Origin: Ailurus styani
Lineage: Eukaryota > Chordata > Mammalia > Carnivora > Ailuridae
Length of the DNA stretch: 64,000 bases
NCBI GenBank assembly: GCA_002007465.1
Contig: LNAC01000066.1
Span: forward strand, 782,381-846,380
Direction of reading: 5' to 3'
Shown here: positions 22,766 to 34,695 of the stretch, one piece after another
Position numbering within the stretch: position 1 is the stretch's first letter
How the letters are laid out: the number at the start of each line of letters is the position of its first letter
Position numbers and translations under genes: made by a program
The notes under the pieces: generated by a model
What the model was told of the DNA's origin: nothing
The model's database searches: none
The model's input: the letters and a program-made list of their open reading frames with translations, nothing else

Positions 22766-22816
22766 AGATATAGTATAATAATGATACTCTAATTATTTAA
22801 AAAATTTTCCGTCTGG

Positions 22817-23014
22817 GGCGCCTGGGTGGCTCAGTGGGTTAAAGCCTCTGCCTTCAGCTCAGGTCATGATCTCAGGGTCCTGGGATCGAGGCCCATATTG
22901 GGCTCTCTGCTCAGCGGGGGGCCTGCTTCCTCCTCTCTCTCTGCCTGCTTCTCTGCCTACTTGTGATCTCTCTCTCTCTCTCTGTCAAATAAATAAATAA
23001 AAATATTAAAAAAA
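22817..23014 (+). mobile_element. CAN-SINE, young-looking
   Basis: Head GGCGCCTGGGTGGCTCAGTG, full body and (AAAT)n tail. The target duplication 'aaattttccgtctgg' is matched by 'aaaatttctgtctgg' after the A-run. The GCCTACTTGTGATCTC segment is the subfamily feature behind the mustelid guess. Confidence 0.96.
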
Positions 23015-23279
23015 AAATTTCTGTCTGGTAAAAAAAGAATCAGCAAGATCTTAGGGTTGAGCAATGATGATAGACCAAATCACTCCTCACGTTTGTAGTA
23101 AACTGTTTACTCAGTGTCTTAAATTTATTGGGTCTGAGCCAATTAGAGAGTTTCAACTCACTTGTCCTTTGTCCTTATCATTACAACAGCAGGCAGTAGT
23201 TCCCTGTTGCCCTTCAGATGCTCAGCTGACTCCTTGTATCTAGCTGAACTTGGATTTGAGAGGTAGTGCTACTCCAAAT

Positions 23280-23482
23280 CAGTGTTTCTCAACCAGGAGT
23301 GATTTGGCAATATCTAGAGAACATTTCTGGTTGTGATAACAAAGGGGGGAGATATGCTACTACCATGTAATGGGTAGAGGTCAGGGATGCTAAACTTTCT
23401 ACAGTGTAGACCGCCTCCTCCCCCAGGCCCCCAGAAAGAATTATCCAGTCCCAAATCTCCATAGTGTTGAGAAATCCTGTTT
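23280..23482 (+). repeat. hAT-type MITE fossil
   Basis: Left end CAGTGTTTCTCAACC and right end GTTGAGAAATCCTG are inverted copies, and the inside reads 'ggcaatatctagagaacatttctggttg' and 'gggtagaggtcagggatgctaaac' in order (excerpts), a common non-autonomous mammalian hAT element. Confidence 0.8.
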
Positions 23483-23499
23483 TGTGCTCTGTGGTTACT

Positions 23500-24995
23500 T
23501 AGCAAATTACAGTGTGGGACTGTATTTGCTTATTTCTGAATAAATAATGATACAGGAATGTTCAAGCTTGAATATGTCAGAGCATGTTGTCTTAGAGGAG
23601 AGTCTGTCTTCATCTTGTCTTGGTGGGAGACTGTAAAGTGTCTCAGTAGAGAATGGGTTCTTAATGTTTTTCAATCCCTATTCAAAAATAGACTTCTCAG
23701 AACGTATATTCATATCCCCTGTTCTGTTCTCATAGAAGAACTTCCAACCGAGGATGACCTGGAGTGCTAAGCAGAGGGAGAAAACAATTTAGGATCTCCT
23801 GATGGAATCTGATTCCACAGCATATTTCTCTACCCAAATCCACATTCTGATTTTAAATATTAAGGGCTTTTCCCTCTAGCTGGAAAACAGGTCAACTCGT
23901 ATTTTAATCTGTGACATTAAGATCTGAATGAAAACCAGGAATAAAAGTCTAACCACTTTCTTCCTGCTATTAAGAAATTTAGTGTTTGCATGATCACGTG
24001 GTATTTGGCTTCTCTGCTTCCATCCCTTCCTGGGGATGTGTTTTGGGTCCTATCTAGTATTGCTATTAATGGAGACTAGTTCTTTTGCTTCTTCAAGTTC
24101 CTAGCACATAGTGAGTATTCAACACACTTTCCACTGTGGCTTTGTTATAAGAGATTCTCTGATCTCCAGTAGTAAGTTCTCATGACTGGGCCCTTCTGAG
24201 GGTTGGGGTCTATGAGGGGGCTAAGAGCTATTATCCAAGGTTCTGGGGATGCTTCACATAGTGGCTGCACTAATACCAAGCAGGAGAGAGCATGTGAGGG
24301 GATCAGGGTGGCCTAGAATCCAGCCCAAGCTCCCCTTCTCAAGCTCTGTGCTTGACTAAGAGATGTGTTCACCAAAGACACTCACCATTGGCCTGGCTAT
24401 GCTCTCTGTGGTGATACATCCCTCTAGAAGGGATGCCCCTGCCTTCAGAAGAGGTTTGTGGAGACACCATGAGGGCCCATACCTAGAATGCCCACAGGCT
24501 GTTTGCAAGACACGCAGATGTCCTTGAGCTCCTGGAGCCCATGCCTTGCTGCAGGCTTCCATTATCCACACCTACAGTCTGGGCTCAGAGGAAGTATAAT
24601 TCTCATTTCAGTAAGGTCCTATTAAGTCCTACTACCCAGCTATAAAAATATAGCAGGTGCTTATTAGGCCCTGACACAAACCCAAAGACAAATTGCACAG
24701 GCACTGTGCTTAGAGCACGCAACTGTTTCTTTCACTTGAAGTCCACGTTGCCTTTATGTTTTACCCCAGGGTAATCATTTGGAAAATAGAGCTGGGATGT
24801 TTTGTTTCCCCTCTTGCAGTTAATTGTTAGCTAAGACACCAGGAAGGTGAAGGAAAGAAAACTTTCCCGAATCAAAACGTGAAGTCATCTGTAATGACTC
24901 AGATCCAAAAAAAGTAGCTGAGAGGACGTCACCAAGCCCACTGGATCATTATCCTCCCCTCTTGGATTTCCCTTCCCAGTGAATGACACCAGAGG
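23500..24995. other. No gene recognised
   Basis: A fragment at about 24,085-24,125 ('cctagcacatagtgagtattcaacac') looks like an L2/MIR tail. The rest holds short unrecognised frames only. Confidence 0.45.
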
Positions 24996-24999
24996 TCCC

Positions 25000-25800
25000 C
25001 CAGTACTCAAGTTGGAAACCTGGGTGCCAGCCTTGACCTCTGTCTTTCTCTCTCCTCTACACTTGAAGAATGACCAAATCCAGTTAACTCTACCTCTTTA
25101 ACAACTCTTCTGTCACCTCCATCTCTTTGCCTTCATGACTTCACTGCCTCAGTCCAGCGGTCATCACCTGTTGCCTGGCCTGTTAGACTGGAGAGCATCC
25201 CTGCTTCCAATCCCTTCTCCCAGAAGCTGCCTCCAAGAATGTGAAAACCTAAGTCTGATCATGCTGTTCCCCAACCTTTTCTGTGCCTTTGCCCTGACCT
25301 TCTTTCCCCCCAGCCCTGTTTTTCTGATGAACCTCTAGCTACCCAGCTTTGTGAGTCAGCTCATGTGTCTCTTCCTTGGAAAAACCTTCTGCGGGCGCCT
25401 GAGTGGCTCAGTGGGTTGAAGCCTCTGCTTTCAGCTCAGGTCATGATCTCAGCGTCCTGGGATCGAGGCCCGCATCGGGCTCTCTGCTCAGCGGGGAGCC
25501 TGCTTCCTCCTCTCCCTGTCTCTCTGCCTGCCTCTCTGCCTACTTGTAATCTCTCTCTCTGTGTCAAATAAATAAATAAAATCTTTAAAAAAAAGAAAAG
25601 AAAAAGAAAAACCCTCTGCTTTCGCCTTTCTACGTGGGGCTACTCCCTTCTTCACACCCTGCTGTGTCCTATACATACTTCTTCAATACACTTATGTCCC
25701 CTACACTGGAAACTCCTTTAAGGCTGGGGTATCTTCAACCTACAGGGTCCTAACATGGCCCCTGGGGCAGGGTAGCTGCTTAGTAAATGCTTATGGTTCA
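25000..25800 (+). repeat. L2 LINE, interrupted by CAN-SINE
   Basis: 'cttcactgcctcagtccag', 'cctaagtctgatcatgctgttcccc', 'ctacactggaaactcctttaagg', 'tagctgcttagtaaatgc' follow the L2 3' region in order. A SINE at 25,393-25,605 splits it. Confidence 0.8.
25393..25605 (+). mobile_element. CAN-SINE, young-looking
   Basis: Head GGGCGCCTGAGTGGCTCAG, complete body and AAATAAATAAATAAAATC tail with an A/G end. Flanked by AAAAACCTTCTGC and AAAAACCCTCTGC. Inserted in the L2. Confidence 0.96.
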
Positions 25801-25850
25801 CAAGAATACTGTTTCATACTTTGCTGCTGACAAATACCTTTCAAAAATAC

Positions 25851-26310
25851 TGTTGCAGGATTTCTTTTCCTTTGGTGCTCGTGGTTCTTGGTCACACAGT
25901 TTCAAAGAATGAAGAGGTAGATCAGATGAAGAGTAGTGGGTGGCAAAGCAAGGTTTATTGAGCAGTTGTAAAGCAAAGTTTATTGGGCAATAGTACAAAG
26001 CTCCTGAAGAGGGAGGGGACCCAAGAGTGTTGCCAATTTGGCATTTAAATCTAGGGGGTTTTATGGGCTTTTTGGTGCTGGCTGTTTTAATCTGATTAAC
26101 CCTCCACATACCTGTCTCCCAGTCAGGTTGTCTACTCACTCAGGAACGTATAAGGTAGCTGTTCACATGGGAAAGGGTGGAGGGCTCCTTCCAGGGTGGT
26201 GTAAAATCCTTTTAAGGGTGGTTTCCTTTTAGGGAAGGGGCCTCTTGCCTGCCTGCCTTTCTTCAGACTATCCTTCATTTCTACTATCTCACTTAAAGGT
26301 CTTTTCTGAG
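25851..26310 (-). repeat. ERV-type LTR, antisense
   Basis: Begins 'tgttgcaggatttc', then 'ggtgctcgtggttcttgg', 'gcaaggtttattgagcag' and 'aagtttattgggcaatag' (reversed polyadenylation signals), and 'ctcctgaagagggagggg'. The order fits an antisense LTR. Family and right edge are uncertain. Confidence 0.5.
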
Positions 26311-27068
26311 ACTTTCATCCTGGCTCTTGGAAAAGTCCCTTGTTATCTCTGAACTTCAGTGTCCCTATGTATCACGTATAATCATACCTATTTGTGGATT
26401 AAAATCCATGTTCATCTCCCTGTCGTGCAGTTGTGTCTCCAAGAGAAAGAGAGAAAAATGACCATTTACTTATGTAACAAGTGCAAATGCTTACAAAGGG
26501 CAAAGCTTTACATCAACTTTAATCAAATTCAAATCTCAGTTTCCACTTTTCCACTGACTCAGACTGTCTGTATAGAATATAAGTCACTGTAAAGATGTTT
26601 AAAATGAATTTGAAATGATCACGTGCAGTTTAATAAATCTGAAGGACAATTGGTTTCCTGTCCTGTGTTAGAACCTTTCACATTCATCAGGCCAATTATG
26701 GTGTGATTATTATAACCCTTGTGCCCAGTGTGCTGCATTTACCCTTAGGTGAACCTCCTGCATGCTAAAGCCAGGGAATCATTTGATTAAAACATCGATT
26801 AAGTGCTAATTGTATATTTTCCACAGCAACTAACACAGTGGTTTGTACAAAGCTGGGATCTGAGTTATGTAAGACTTGGCTCTCTTGGAAGAGTTCATGA
26901 ACATCTAATCCCCTTTAGATATCAGAACTAAATGACTAGCTCGAATTCCTAAAAGAGAGGCCTAGAAACTAGGAGCACAGGAAGGCAAAATCACGGTCAG
27001 CTGAGAGGTCAATCCATCCTTGCGTTATGGAGGAAAATGAGAATTTCCTGGAAGACCAAGTAGCAAAT
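26311..27068. other. No gene recognised
   Basis: AT-rich sequence with short frames. Nothing nameable. Confidence 0.5.
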
Positions 27069-27265
27069 AATATTAGCTGACATTTATTAAGCTCTTACCA
27101 TGGTAAACACTTCACAAGGAATATTTCATTTACTCCTTTAGAAAGTCCAATGGGGTTATGATTTGTAATTGCATTTTGTAGAGGAAGAAACTGAAGCACA
27201 AGGAAGCAGAATCAGAGGAGTGGCAGCAGCAGGAGTTGAATCAGAGAGTTGGTTTCAGATCCTAA
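27069..27265 (-). repeat. MIR SINE, antisense
   Basis: 'agctgacatttattaagctcttacc', 'atttcatttactcctttag', 'ttttgtagaggaagaaactgaagc' are antisense MIR in order. Confidence 0.85.
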
Positions 27266-27525
27266 TGGGTCAGTTAACCCATCCTCTATATGACAACCAG
27301 GCAGTGTCTGGAGATGGCATTAGGTTTTACCTCTGCAGATGAATGATGTGACAAATCTGCCCGATTCTGCTATGCTTGGAAAACCCCCCTCCCCACCCAG
27401 TCCCTATTCTGTGAACATGGGTGGAATGACCCAAGCTAGTGTCTGGATCACCTCTCTCTCTAAAATTAGAAGTTCTTAGATTTCTTACACAAGATGGCTT
27501 TGGGTTTTGGAGACATATGGAGTAG

Positions 27526-27530
<5 letters not shown>

Positions 27531-27569
<39 letters not shown>
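27531..27569 (+). repeat. (GT)n microsatellite
   Basis: About 19 uninterrupted GT units. Confidence 0.98.
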
Positions 27570-27570
<1 letters not shown>

Positions 27571-28479
27571 GGGGGGTAGTGGGTGGAAAGGGAGGTAATT
27601 TGGGGACTCTGCACCCTTGCTGCTCTTCTTGGAGCCTCTTCTCATTTTAAATACTGACCCACCATTTCTTTAGTCAGTAGGAGTACTGAGTGCTCTGGTC
27701 AGGATCCAGTGACTCTAGGGAGAGCCAAGTATGAACTCTGATTCACCATCCTTGAATCCAGGACCTCAAGGCCTTCTTAGAGACATGCCAGTCAACATCT
27801 GGTGCAGAAAGCAGGACTCAGATCTCAAATCTACTGCTGTCAGGTCCCTGCTGAGTGCTCTTTCCAGGCACCCAGAGGAGCACAGTTTTCCAAGTGTCTC
27901 TCCATGGAACTTGGAGTCCACTGGAAAATTCCATCACTTCCAGAGGCAAAAATGAATTTTAGAAAGCTGTAGTAATTCAAAGTAAGACAAAATAATCCAT
28001 TTCCCTGAGGGTATTTGAATTTAGCTTCTGATGAAAAGAAGACTATTTCAGTGACATCATACAGCCGTGTTTATCTCATCCTGCCATCTCTGAGTGGAGC
28101 CAGCTCAGCACTTGTCCCCAGCCAAAACCAACAGCCGGGCCTCTTTTGCAACATTGAGAAGTCACTCTTTTATTTAGCACTGAGAAATCTCCCTAAAGGA
28201 ACGCTCCACAGAACTGTGCTCAGTATCCTGCTCTGTCGTAGGAAAACAAATCCAGGATGGTTTTAAGGACAATCAGTTATCACAGAGTCAAAGTTCATAC
28301 CATTAAACCAGACTATTGTTTCACTGGATGTTTCACTTCGTATGTGCTCAGAAGGTCTCCAAATAAAACAATCTGGCCAATTCCTTCTTTGCCTCTCTCT
28401 TTGCCAATAAATAAACGCTGAATATTATAGTGCACATGACTGAATTTATTCTCCTCCAAAGGCTGTTATTAATGTAACT
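27570..28479. other. No gene recognised
   Basis: Short plus-strand frames at 27,731-27,955 and 28,015-28,266 have no known domain and no splice context I trust. Confidence 0.45.
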
Positions 28480-28640
28480 TCCATTTTATTACATGCCTAC
28501 TGAATGTAAGTCTCAAATTCTGGCTGCTGCAGTGAATGTAAAGATGAAAAAGACACTCCTTGTCCCCTCTAGAAGAGACTGGGGAGATGGCACCACAAAT
28601 AAAATATCTAAACAAGCCATGTGATCATCACCATTAGCTA
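28480..28640 (-). repeat. Diverged L2 tail, antisense
   Basis: 'attacatgcctactgaatg', 'agtgaatgtaaagatgaaaaagacac', 'cttgtcccctctagaagagactgg' resemble the antisense L2 tail. Confidence 0.45.
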
Positions 28641-29679
28641 AGGGCCCTCTAGGGCTCAGAGGAGGAATCTGAGTGAAGAGGAATTTCAACTGGACTTATA
28701 ACGATGCCCTGGGCTTTCCTGAGTAGATGGGACATTGGCGAGGACACACGATTGATTATGCTGTGCAAGTATTTGGGGGAATAGCTACATTCACCACAGC
28801 CATTCATTATCATTGAATGCTGTGATCTGTGAGTTACCCTGCAAACACAACAGGGTCAGGGCAGATTGCACTGTAACTGACCGTCTTTAACAGAGGTAAG
28901 AACCACTTTCCACTTCACCCCCCACTCCCCATAGCACAGAGAAGAGCTAATCAGGGGTTCAAAGAAGGCTTGCCTTGTTTTTGCTCTGGCCAGCAATCCA
29001 ATCTCTGAAAAGGTGCAGGGGCTCATGGCAGTGTCAGGAAGATGCTGGTCACTGGTCCAATGAGCACCAGGTCCCTGGTGGTGCACATTTCCGTTGTAAG
29101 GCCCTGCATTCAAGCAGACAAAAAGTCTAGTTCCCCATCTATCTACCTCCTGGGCCATGTTTTTCTTAGCTCAGTTTCCCACAGATGTGCAGAGGCCAGG
29201 GCAGTGGATCCAGCCAAAACATGTTCTTGGCGGAGATGCCAAAAGAGAACCCTGAAGAACAAAGGAAGTTGAGCAGATAACTGGCTTCCTTTGAAGGAAC
29301 CTGGAGGGCTATAACCATAGTGAGCTGTTGGCACCAGCAGGGGATGGAAAGTGGGCCTTGCAAACTGAGTCCCAGCCTGTCTGTGCATCTTGGTGGCCTG
29401 AATGCAGTCAAACCACTCCCCCTTCCTGGCAGACACTCAGGTTGAATGACGGCCGGGTGCAGGAGGCTGTAAGGCTCCCTCTTAAGTTGTGTGGCCTTTC
29501 CTAGGAGCCCAGCCAAACCAAGGAGAAGGAAGCTGAGCCACACAGAGAAGCTGTGTGCTCTGACTACCAGAGGGGCCTGCTCCTTGTTTCCCTCCCCCCG
29601 ACCCCCAGTCCCAGCCAGGGGGCAGGGGTGGGGGCAGTGAGGATGAGGGGATTTTTGATGGTTTTTTAATTTTTTAATT
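28641..29679. other. No gene recognised; moderately GC-rich
   Basis: Minus-strand frames of about 100-125 codons (28,856-29,543) are in different, overlapping frames and show no domain. No repeat identified. Confidence 0.45.
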
Positions 29680-29710
29680 TTTAAAAGACATTATTTATTT
29701 ATTTATTTGC

Positions 29711-29752
<42 letters not shown>

Positions 29753-29899
29753 ATGCACAAGCAGGGCAAGTGGCAGGCTGAGGGAGAGGCAGGCTCCCCA
29801 CCAAGCAAGGAGCCCAATGCAGGACACGATTCCAGGACCCTGGGGTCACGACCCAAGCCAAAGGCAGATGCTTAACCGACTGAGCCACCCAAGCATCCC
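29680..29899 (-). mobile_element. CAN-SINE, antisense, with (GA)n expansion
   Basis: Reversed tail TTATTTATTTATTTGCCAG, then an expanded GAGA run at about 29,714-29,750, then the body and the end GACTGAGCCACCCAAGCATC. Confidence 0.92.
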
Positions 29900-30519
29900 A
29901 GTGTTGTGGTTTCTTTAAAAAGAAAATACACAAGTTCTTTCTATTTAGCCAAGCCTCAGGCAGATAAGACATATTCCTTCCAAATATAGGACAGTGTGTT
30001 TCTGATACTGGAATCACTTGCTTTGCTACCTAGAAGGGCAAAACCCTCAGGCCTGGTGAGTCTGAAGACGAAACCTGGGAATTTACGAAGTTTAATGCAT
30101 GCCCCTAGTGAGTCCTTTTCCCTGGATCGGTAAAATCCTGCTTCTAGTTGCAAATGGAAGGACGGAGAAGCTTGTGTTTTGCATACCAAGCAGAGATGCT
30201 GGCTTTGCAGAAGAGTTAATGGAACACAAGACGATCACTCACTACCCCAAACATACTTAGATCCCAAAGCTGCAGCCCGAAAATTAAGATACCAAATGGT
30301 TCAGTATCTGTGATGCTACCACACATATGTCACCTGATTCGGGCAAGACAATTTCTACATCTAAGCCTTTGTTTCTCTATTTTCAAAAGGGCAGAATTAG
30401 CTGGTTGAATAGAGCTGGGACCGAGTTCCCCTGGTTTGGTCCTGGTTGAACACAGCACCCCCACGAGGCCAGTGAGTTCTAGCGACCAGCGACCAGCATC
30501 TGTTTTTTTTCTTCTGAGG
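29900..30519. other. No gene recognised
   Basis: Single-copy-like sequence. The string GCGACCAGCGACCAGC near 30,482 is a short tandem unit. No gene signal. Confidence 0.45.
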
Positions 30520-30731
30520 TTTAGTGATTGAGAATTTGGACTAGAGCAAAGCCTTCTTGTTTGAAACCAAGCTCTGAAACTTAGTAGCTGTATGACTTTG
30601 GGCAAGTTGCTTAACATCTCTATGCCTCAGTTTCCCCATCTGAAAGGGAGTACAATAATAGGACAGTCCTCAGAGATATAAAGCATGTAAAGCACTGGTA
30701 GAAACACTCAGTAAATGCTGGTTGTCATTAT
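30520..30731 (+). repeat. MIR SINE
   Basis: 'cttagtagctgtatgactttgggcaag', 'cttaacatctctatgcctc', 'cagtttccccatctgaaagg', 'ctcagtaaatgctggttg': well preserved plus-strand MIR. Confidence 0.92.
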
Positions 30732-30849
30732 GCATTTTGCATTTTACAAATAATCCTTTGGAGGACCTTCCGGCTTAATTACTGAGAGCTTCTTGAGGTC
30801 TTGAACACAAATTTACTATATGTGCTGGGAGAGTAGGCTACATTCTTTC

Positions 30850-30955
30850 AGAGTTAACAAATATTCACTGAGCATCTGCCTTGTGCAAAAGTGCAGAGAG
30901 AGAAGGCATACACTTTGCCTTCATGCAGCTATTCGTCTTGTTGGGAGATACTCAT
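30850..30955 (-). repeat. L2 tail, antisense
   Basis: 'gttaacaaatattcactgagcatctgcc', 'gcatacactttgccttcatgc', 'cttgttgggagatac' follow the antisense L2 tail. Confidence 0.6.
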
Positions 30956-31984
30956 TTTATTGTTGGTTTACTTTTCTGAAACGTAAAAAGTATTATGAAC
31001 AAGAGAAGCATCTGTAGGTATTTGGAATCCTTTTTTCTTCACTTTCATGGCTAGAATCTCATTTTGAATCTGACAACAGTCCTGTGCAAAGCAGACAGTA
31101 TTTGGAAGCATGGTTTTCAATTCTCAATGACTTGATGGGTTCTTTGGAGGTCCTTAGAAGCCAATGGGGGTGGGAGGTGAAATGGGCGTAAGGATCCATT
31201 TGGGGGACCACCTCCAAGTACATATGTATGTACCTCCTCCAATCAGGATATCTCTATTACAACATATTTGACATTTAACTTCTTCATGTCATTAAATCAA
31301 ATTTCTGCTGGAGATAAACAGTGGTATGTGGAAGAAGAAGTCCATGATCTGACTTATTCCTGTGAGTGAGGACTTCTGAGAGGTCGGCCTTGCCATTGGA
31401 CTGAGACTCAGGAAGAGAAGGCAGTGCCTCAGGGCTTCTTCTAATGGGGGTATTTGTTTCCCTTCGAGGTTTGCTTAGTATACTGGAGCCTGGAAACAAT
31501 TTAGTCCATTGTCCTAGAGGATAAAACCATTTCCAAGCTGCAAACATTGTGATTGAAATGAAGGAACCAAACCCCAGATTAAAATACAAAGCACTACAAA
31601 TCTGAAAGATACATAATACATTTTAACCTGTTTTATAAACATACGCCATTTAGAATATTAAAAATTACTGACCTCATATTCACAAAATTCTTACAATAAT
31701 ACATGCTTATCAGTATATTTGTTTCGGTGTACTGGAAATTCATTAATTGAATTTATTTTAAAACTTAAACTTTTTGCTACATATAGAACTATAAGCTATT
31801 GAACTTAAAATTTTGCAATTTTAAAGCAGCCAGAAAATAATTCCATAGTTATTAAATTCCAAACTTGGTGTCCAGAACATATTCTTTTTTTTTCCTTATT
31901 GGGAGTCCTAAACATATTTTGTGTTTTTGAGTTTGTGTTTTTGAGTCAAAAAATACTTGTGTTGCTCTGGGCTATTTGGTGGAT
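30956..31984. other. No gene recognised; AT-rich toward the right
   Basis: A 101-codon minus-strand frame at 31,284-31,589 is unrecognised. From about 31,590 the sequence is strongly AT-rich. Confidence 0.45.
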
Positions 31985-31992
31985 TTTTAAAA

Positions 31993-32200
31993 AATTAATT
32001 AATTAATTAATTAATTTTATTATTATTTGCCCCAGGGGTACAGGCCTGTGAATCATCAAGCTTACACCTTTCACAGCACTCACCAAAGCACAAACCCTCC
32101 CCAAAGTCCATAACCCATCCACCCTATCCCTACCCTCCCACCCCCCAGTAACCCTCAGTTTGTTTTGTGAGATTAGGAGTCTTTTATGGTTTGTTGGTGG
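31993..32200 (-). mobile_element. Truncated carnivore L1 3' UTR, antisense
   Basis: Antisense of the carnivore L1 end: 'ccataacccatccaccctatcc', 'agtaaccctcagtttgtttt', 'gagtcttttatggtttg'. The reversed tail has become an AATT run (about 31,993-32,017). Confidence 0.8.
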
Positions 32201-32324
32201 AGAATATTCTTAAAGGCATAATAAGCAGAAGCCTTCATTATTAATGTATATTCATTGTATATAATATATACATATAAAATATTAATAAAATTAGTATAAA
32301 CCTCATGATGTATAAAAATCTTAC

Positions 32325-32632
32325 ATATATTATCTCAGAAATCCTGGCACTGGCATTTAAAACAGACCCTTTAGCCTTTAACGAAGACATGGAAGCCTCC
32401 ACGGTGTGACCAGAGGAGGCCTCTGGGGCCTGAGCGCCAGGGATCACTGCTCCTTTCTGAATGTCCACCTGGTCCCGGGGCTCTCCCATTGCCAGTCTGT
32501 CTGCCACTTCCTCGCTCAGCCTGGAAGACATGCTGTCCCCCATCTTCTGAGCCAGACAAGGACAAAAACTGGCTCCTTGTTTTCCCTTTTGTTCTTTAGC
32601 AGAGTTCATTTTAAAATGCCAGCATCTCTTCT
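32325..32632 (-). other. Candidate protein-coding exon, product unknown
   Basis: On the minus strand a 151-codon stop-free frame (32,696-32,241) includes an interval bounded by an acceptor-like TTTTCCCTTTTCACAAG and a donor-like ATATGTAAG. If spliced there, the exon would be 308 bases, entering with two bases of a split codon and leaving at a codon boundary. The encoded segment includes MGDSMSSRLSEEVADRLAMG and PEASSGHTVEASMSSLKAKG. It is rich in Ser, Ala, Glu and Lys, with no cysteine pattern, transmembrane segment or domain I recognise. The interval is visibly GC-richer than its AT-rich flanks. It could equally be a chance frame, part of a noncoding transcript, or an old pseudogene. No neighbouring exon was identified. 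Confidence 0.3.
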
Positions 32633-32699
32633 CTTGTGAAAAGGGAAAATATAAGAAAATAAATACAGTTGATAAAAACAACGTCAAAGCCACCAAATT

Positions 32700-33369
32700 T
32701 CTTAAGCACCTGCTTCAGCTTCCAAGGCTCTCTGTACAATCAGGGCTTCCGATCTTCTGCCCCTGGCACGGAGGAGCGGCACACAACCCCGGAGCTTTGC
32801 CTGCTACTCTTTGCTCTTGCTGTTTGCCTTGTTTTATTTTATTGAAGTGACCTTGTCACACTGGTCCCAGAAGGTCATCAAGTGCAACATCTATTTCAGG
32901 AATGGAAAATGTTCTCCATCCATCAATGGCAGCGGCATGTGCTGTGGTGCTCAGTCCAGGTCTCCTTTCAAGAGGGGCCCTCCGGCCCCCTGCTCCTGGG
33001 AGTGGTCGTGGCTGAAGCACTTGGTGGAGTTTCTCTGGGAATCAGCCTCTGCCAAAGACAGCACATGGCCCAGGGCCGTGGCCCTTGCCTAGGGCAGCCT
33101 GGGTCGGTGAGTGTTGGCTATTCAGGGTGTAGGGGCACAGGTCCAGGCCCCCTGCCTCTCTAGGGACAATCTCAGCTCCAGAGAACCCCCTGAGGCCTCT
33201 GCCCCAACTGCAAGGCAGTTCAGCTTCTCCCCTGACCCCCCTTATAGAAGTGTATTTAAGAGCGCTCCTGGATAAGCCCTCCACATGCGTATCTCCGGCT
33301 TTTGGGGTCAGCTTCCCAGGGAACTGACCTGTGGCAGATGAGGCTGACTCTGGGTGGCAGCCAGAGCCC
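32700..33369. other. No gene recognised; GC-richer single-copy sequence
   Basis: GC-richer than the sequence to its left, few CpGs. Overlapping frames on both strands (32,811-33,284) exclude one another. GAAGTGTATTTAAG near 33,248 is only weakly TATA-like. Confidence 0.4.
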
Positions 33370-33505
33370 CATGCTCAGAAGGGACTTGCACTTGGTTTAA
33401 TGCTCTGCTATAATCATCTTGAAATTCTTAATTTTTAAACATTGGGCCCCACATTTTCATTTTGCACTGGGCCGTACAAATTAAATAGCCTGTCCCAGTG
33501 ACAAG
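33370..33505 (+). repeat. Probable old interspersed repeat fragment
   Basis: 'tgctctgctataatcatcttgaaattc' and 'cccacattttcattttgcactggg' recall a multi-copy mammalian sequence I cannot name. Confidence 0.35.
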
Positions 33506-33725
33506 TACAGAAGGGGAAACCGCCCTGGAGCATGATGCTGAGAGCCATACCCAAGCCTGAGAGCTTTCCCCAGTCCTACTCTGCTTCGTGTCCCAAACTG
33601 GTTTCCCTTCCTCACCACAATTCTGACTACTAGGGTTGCATCAAAAAGAAAACAATGGCTTATTATTATTAAGTCAAACATCTTTTTAACAATGTACCCA
33701 ATTTAAATTTGGTAAAAATAGCAGT

Positions 33726-33727
<2 letters not shown>

Positions 33728-33757
<30 letters not shown>
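33728..33757 (+). repeat. (CA)n microsatellite
   Basis: About 14 CA units followed by an AT-rich tract. Confidence 0.97.
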
Positions 33758-33758
<1 letters not shown>

Positions 33759-33824
33759 ATTTGAAAGACTACTTGACACATGTAATAAGCATATGTAATG
33801 TATTTACATATATAATATATATTT

Positions 33825-33972
33825 ACATATATTAACGCACTTGATCCTCACAACATATTGAGGCACGAAGAGGTTAAACAATTTACCCAATATTACTTTA
33901 CAATGCACATGGATGGGGCTAGGGTTCAGAACCACGCAGCCTGTGTTCTAAACAGCTATGCCATCCACACAT
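33825..33972 (-). repeat. MIR SINE, antisense
   Basis: 'cacttgatcctcacaacatattgaggc', 'gaggttaaacaatttacccaa', 'gggttcagaaccacgcagcctg' give the antisense MIR order. Confidence 0.75.
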
Positions 33973-34682
33973 TTTTCCTCAAATTGAATGGCGAGGCTGT
34001 CAACAAATGTATTATTTTTTACCTTAAATATGAAGTTTAAGATAAATTAATGAAAGGTGGGTCCAAATATACAACTTGATCAGAGCTACTCATTGGTAGA
34101 TGTGAGTGGAATTTATTGTGAAACAGCTGGCATGAAGCAATTGATAAATGAACTTCATTTGTCCACTTTCAGGCCATGGATAGAGAAGACAGACCATAGA
34201 AATTCTGGAATGTGAGAGAACTGAGAGAAGAGTTTTGAGACTTTTGAACCTGGAAACAGAATACAAAGGCAGAACAACCTTCAAATATCTGTGAGAAATC
34301 TCATAATTTTCTTATGAATGAATCATGAATGAAATATTATCTATTAATCTTTTACCCATTTAGAATAAGTGTTAATATTAGAATTCATTTTAATCAAATG
34401 TTGTTGGGGTCAGAAGAGTGGATTTTAAGATACTTTATTGAAAGAAATTTCCTAGTAAATATAGATTTTGCTGGTTCCTATCAACAATGAGGAATGGAGC
34501 TAAGTGAGGTGAGGTGGGTTAAGTTCGGGGATGGGGAGTACAGAAAGGGTAGATGGAAAATATAATATAAATAGCACGTACTAGGCAACAGGTTTCAACA
34601 AAAGTGGTAGATGAAAAGATATGTGGGGTGGAATGAGGGTAAGGATAAGGCAGGTAACATTACCTGGTAATCTTTTTTAATA
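33973..34682. other. No gene recognised
   Basis: AT-rich, short frames only. Confidence 0.5.
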
Positions 34683-34695
34683 AGTGAAGTTGTGA

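Noticed and set aside
25365..25676. Open frames over and antisense to a CAN-SINE
   Set aside because: SINE sequence gives similar frames at several copies (for example 29,703-30,017 and 54,790-54,975); they are repeat translations.
29166..29543. 125-codon minus-strand frame starting with a hydrophobic segment
   Set aside because: Overlaps other minus-strand frames of similar length; no recognisable family or splice boundaries.
29612..29625. CAGCCAGGGGGCAG, a near match to the CTCF core
   Set aside because: One mismatch in a G-rich tract; such matches are expected by chance in 64 kb and nothing supports binding.
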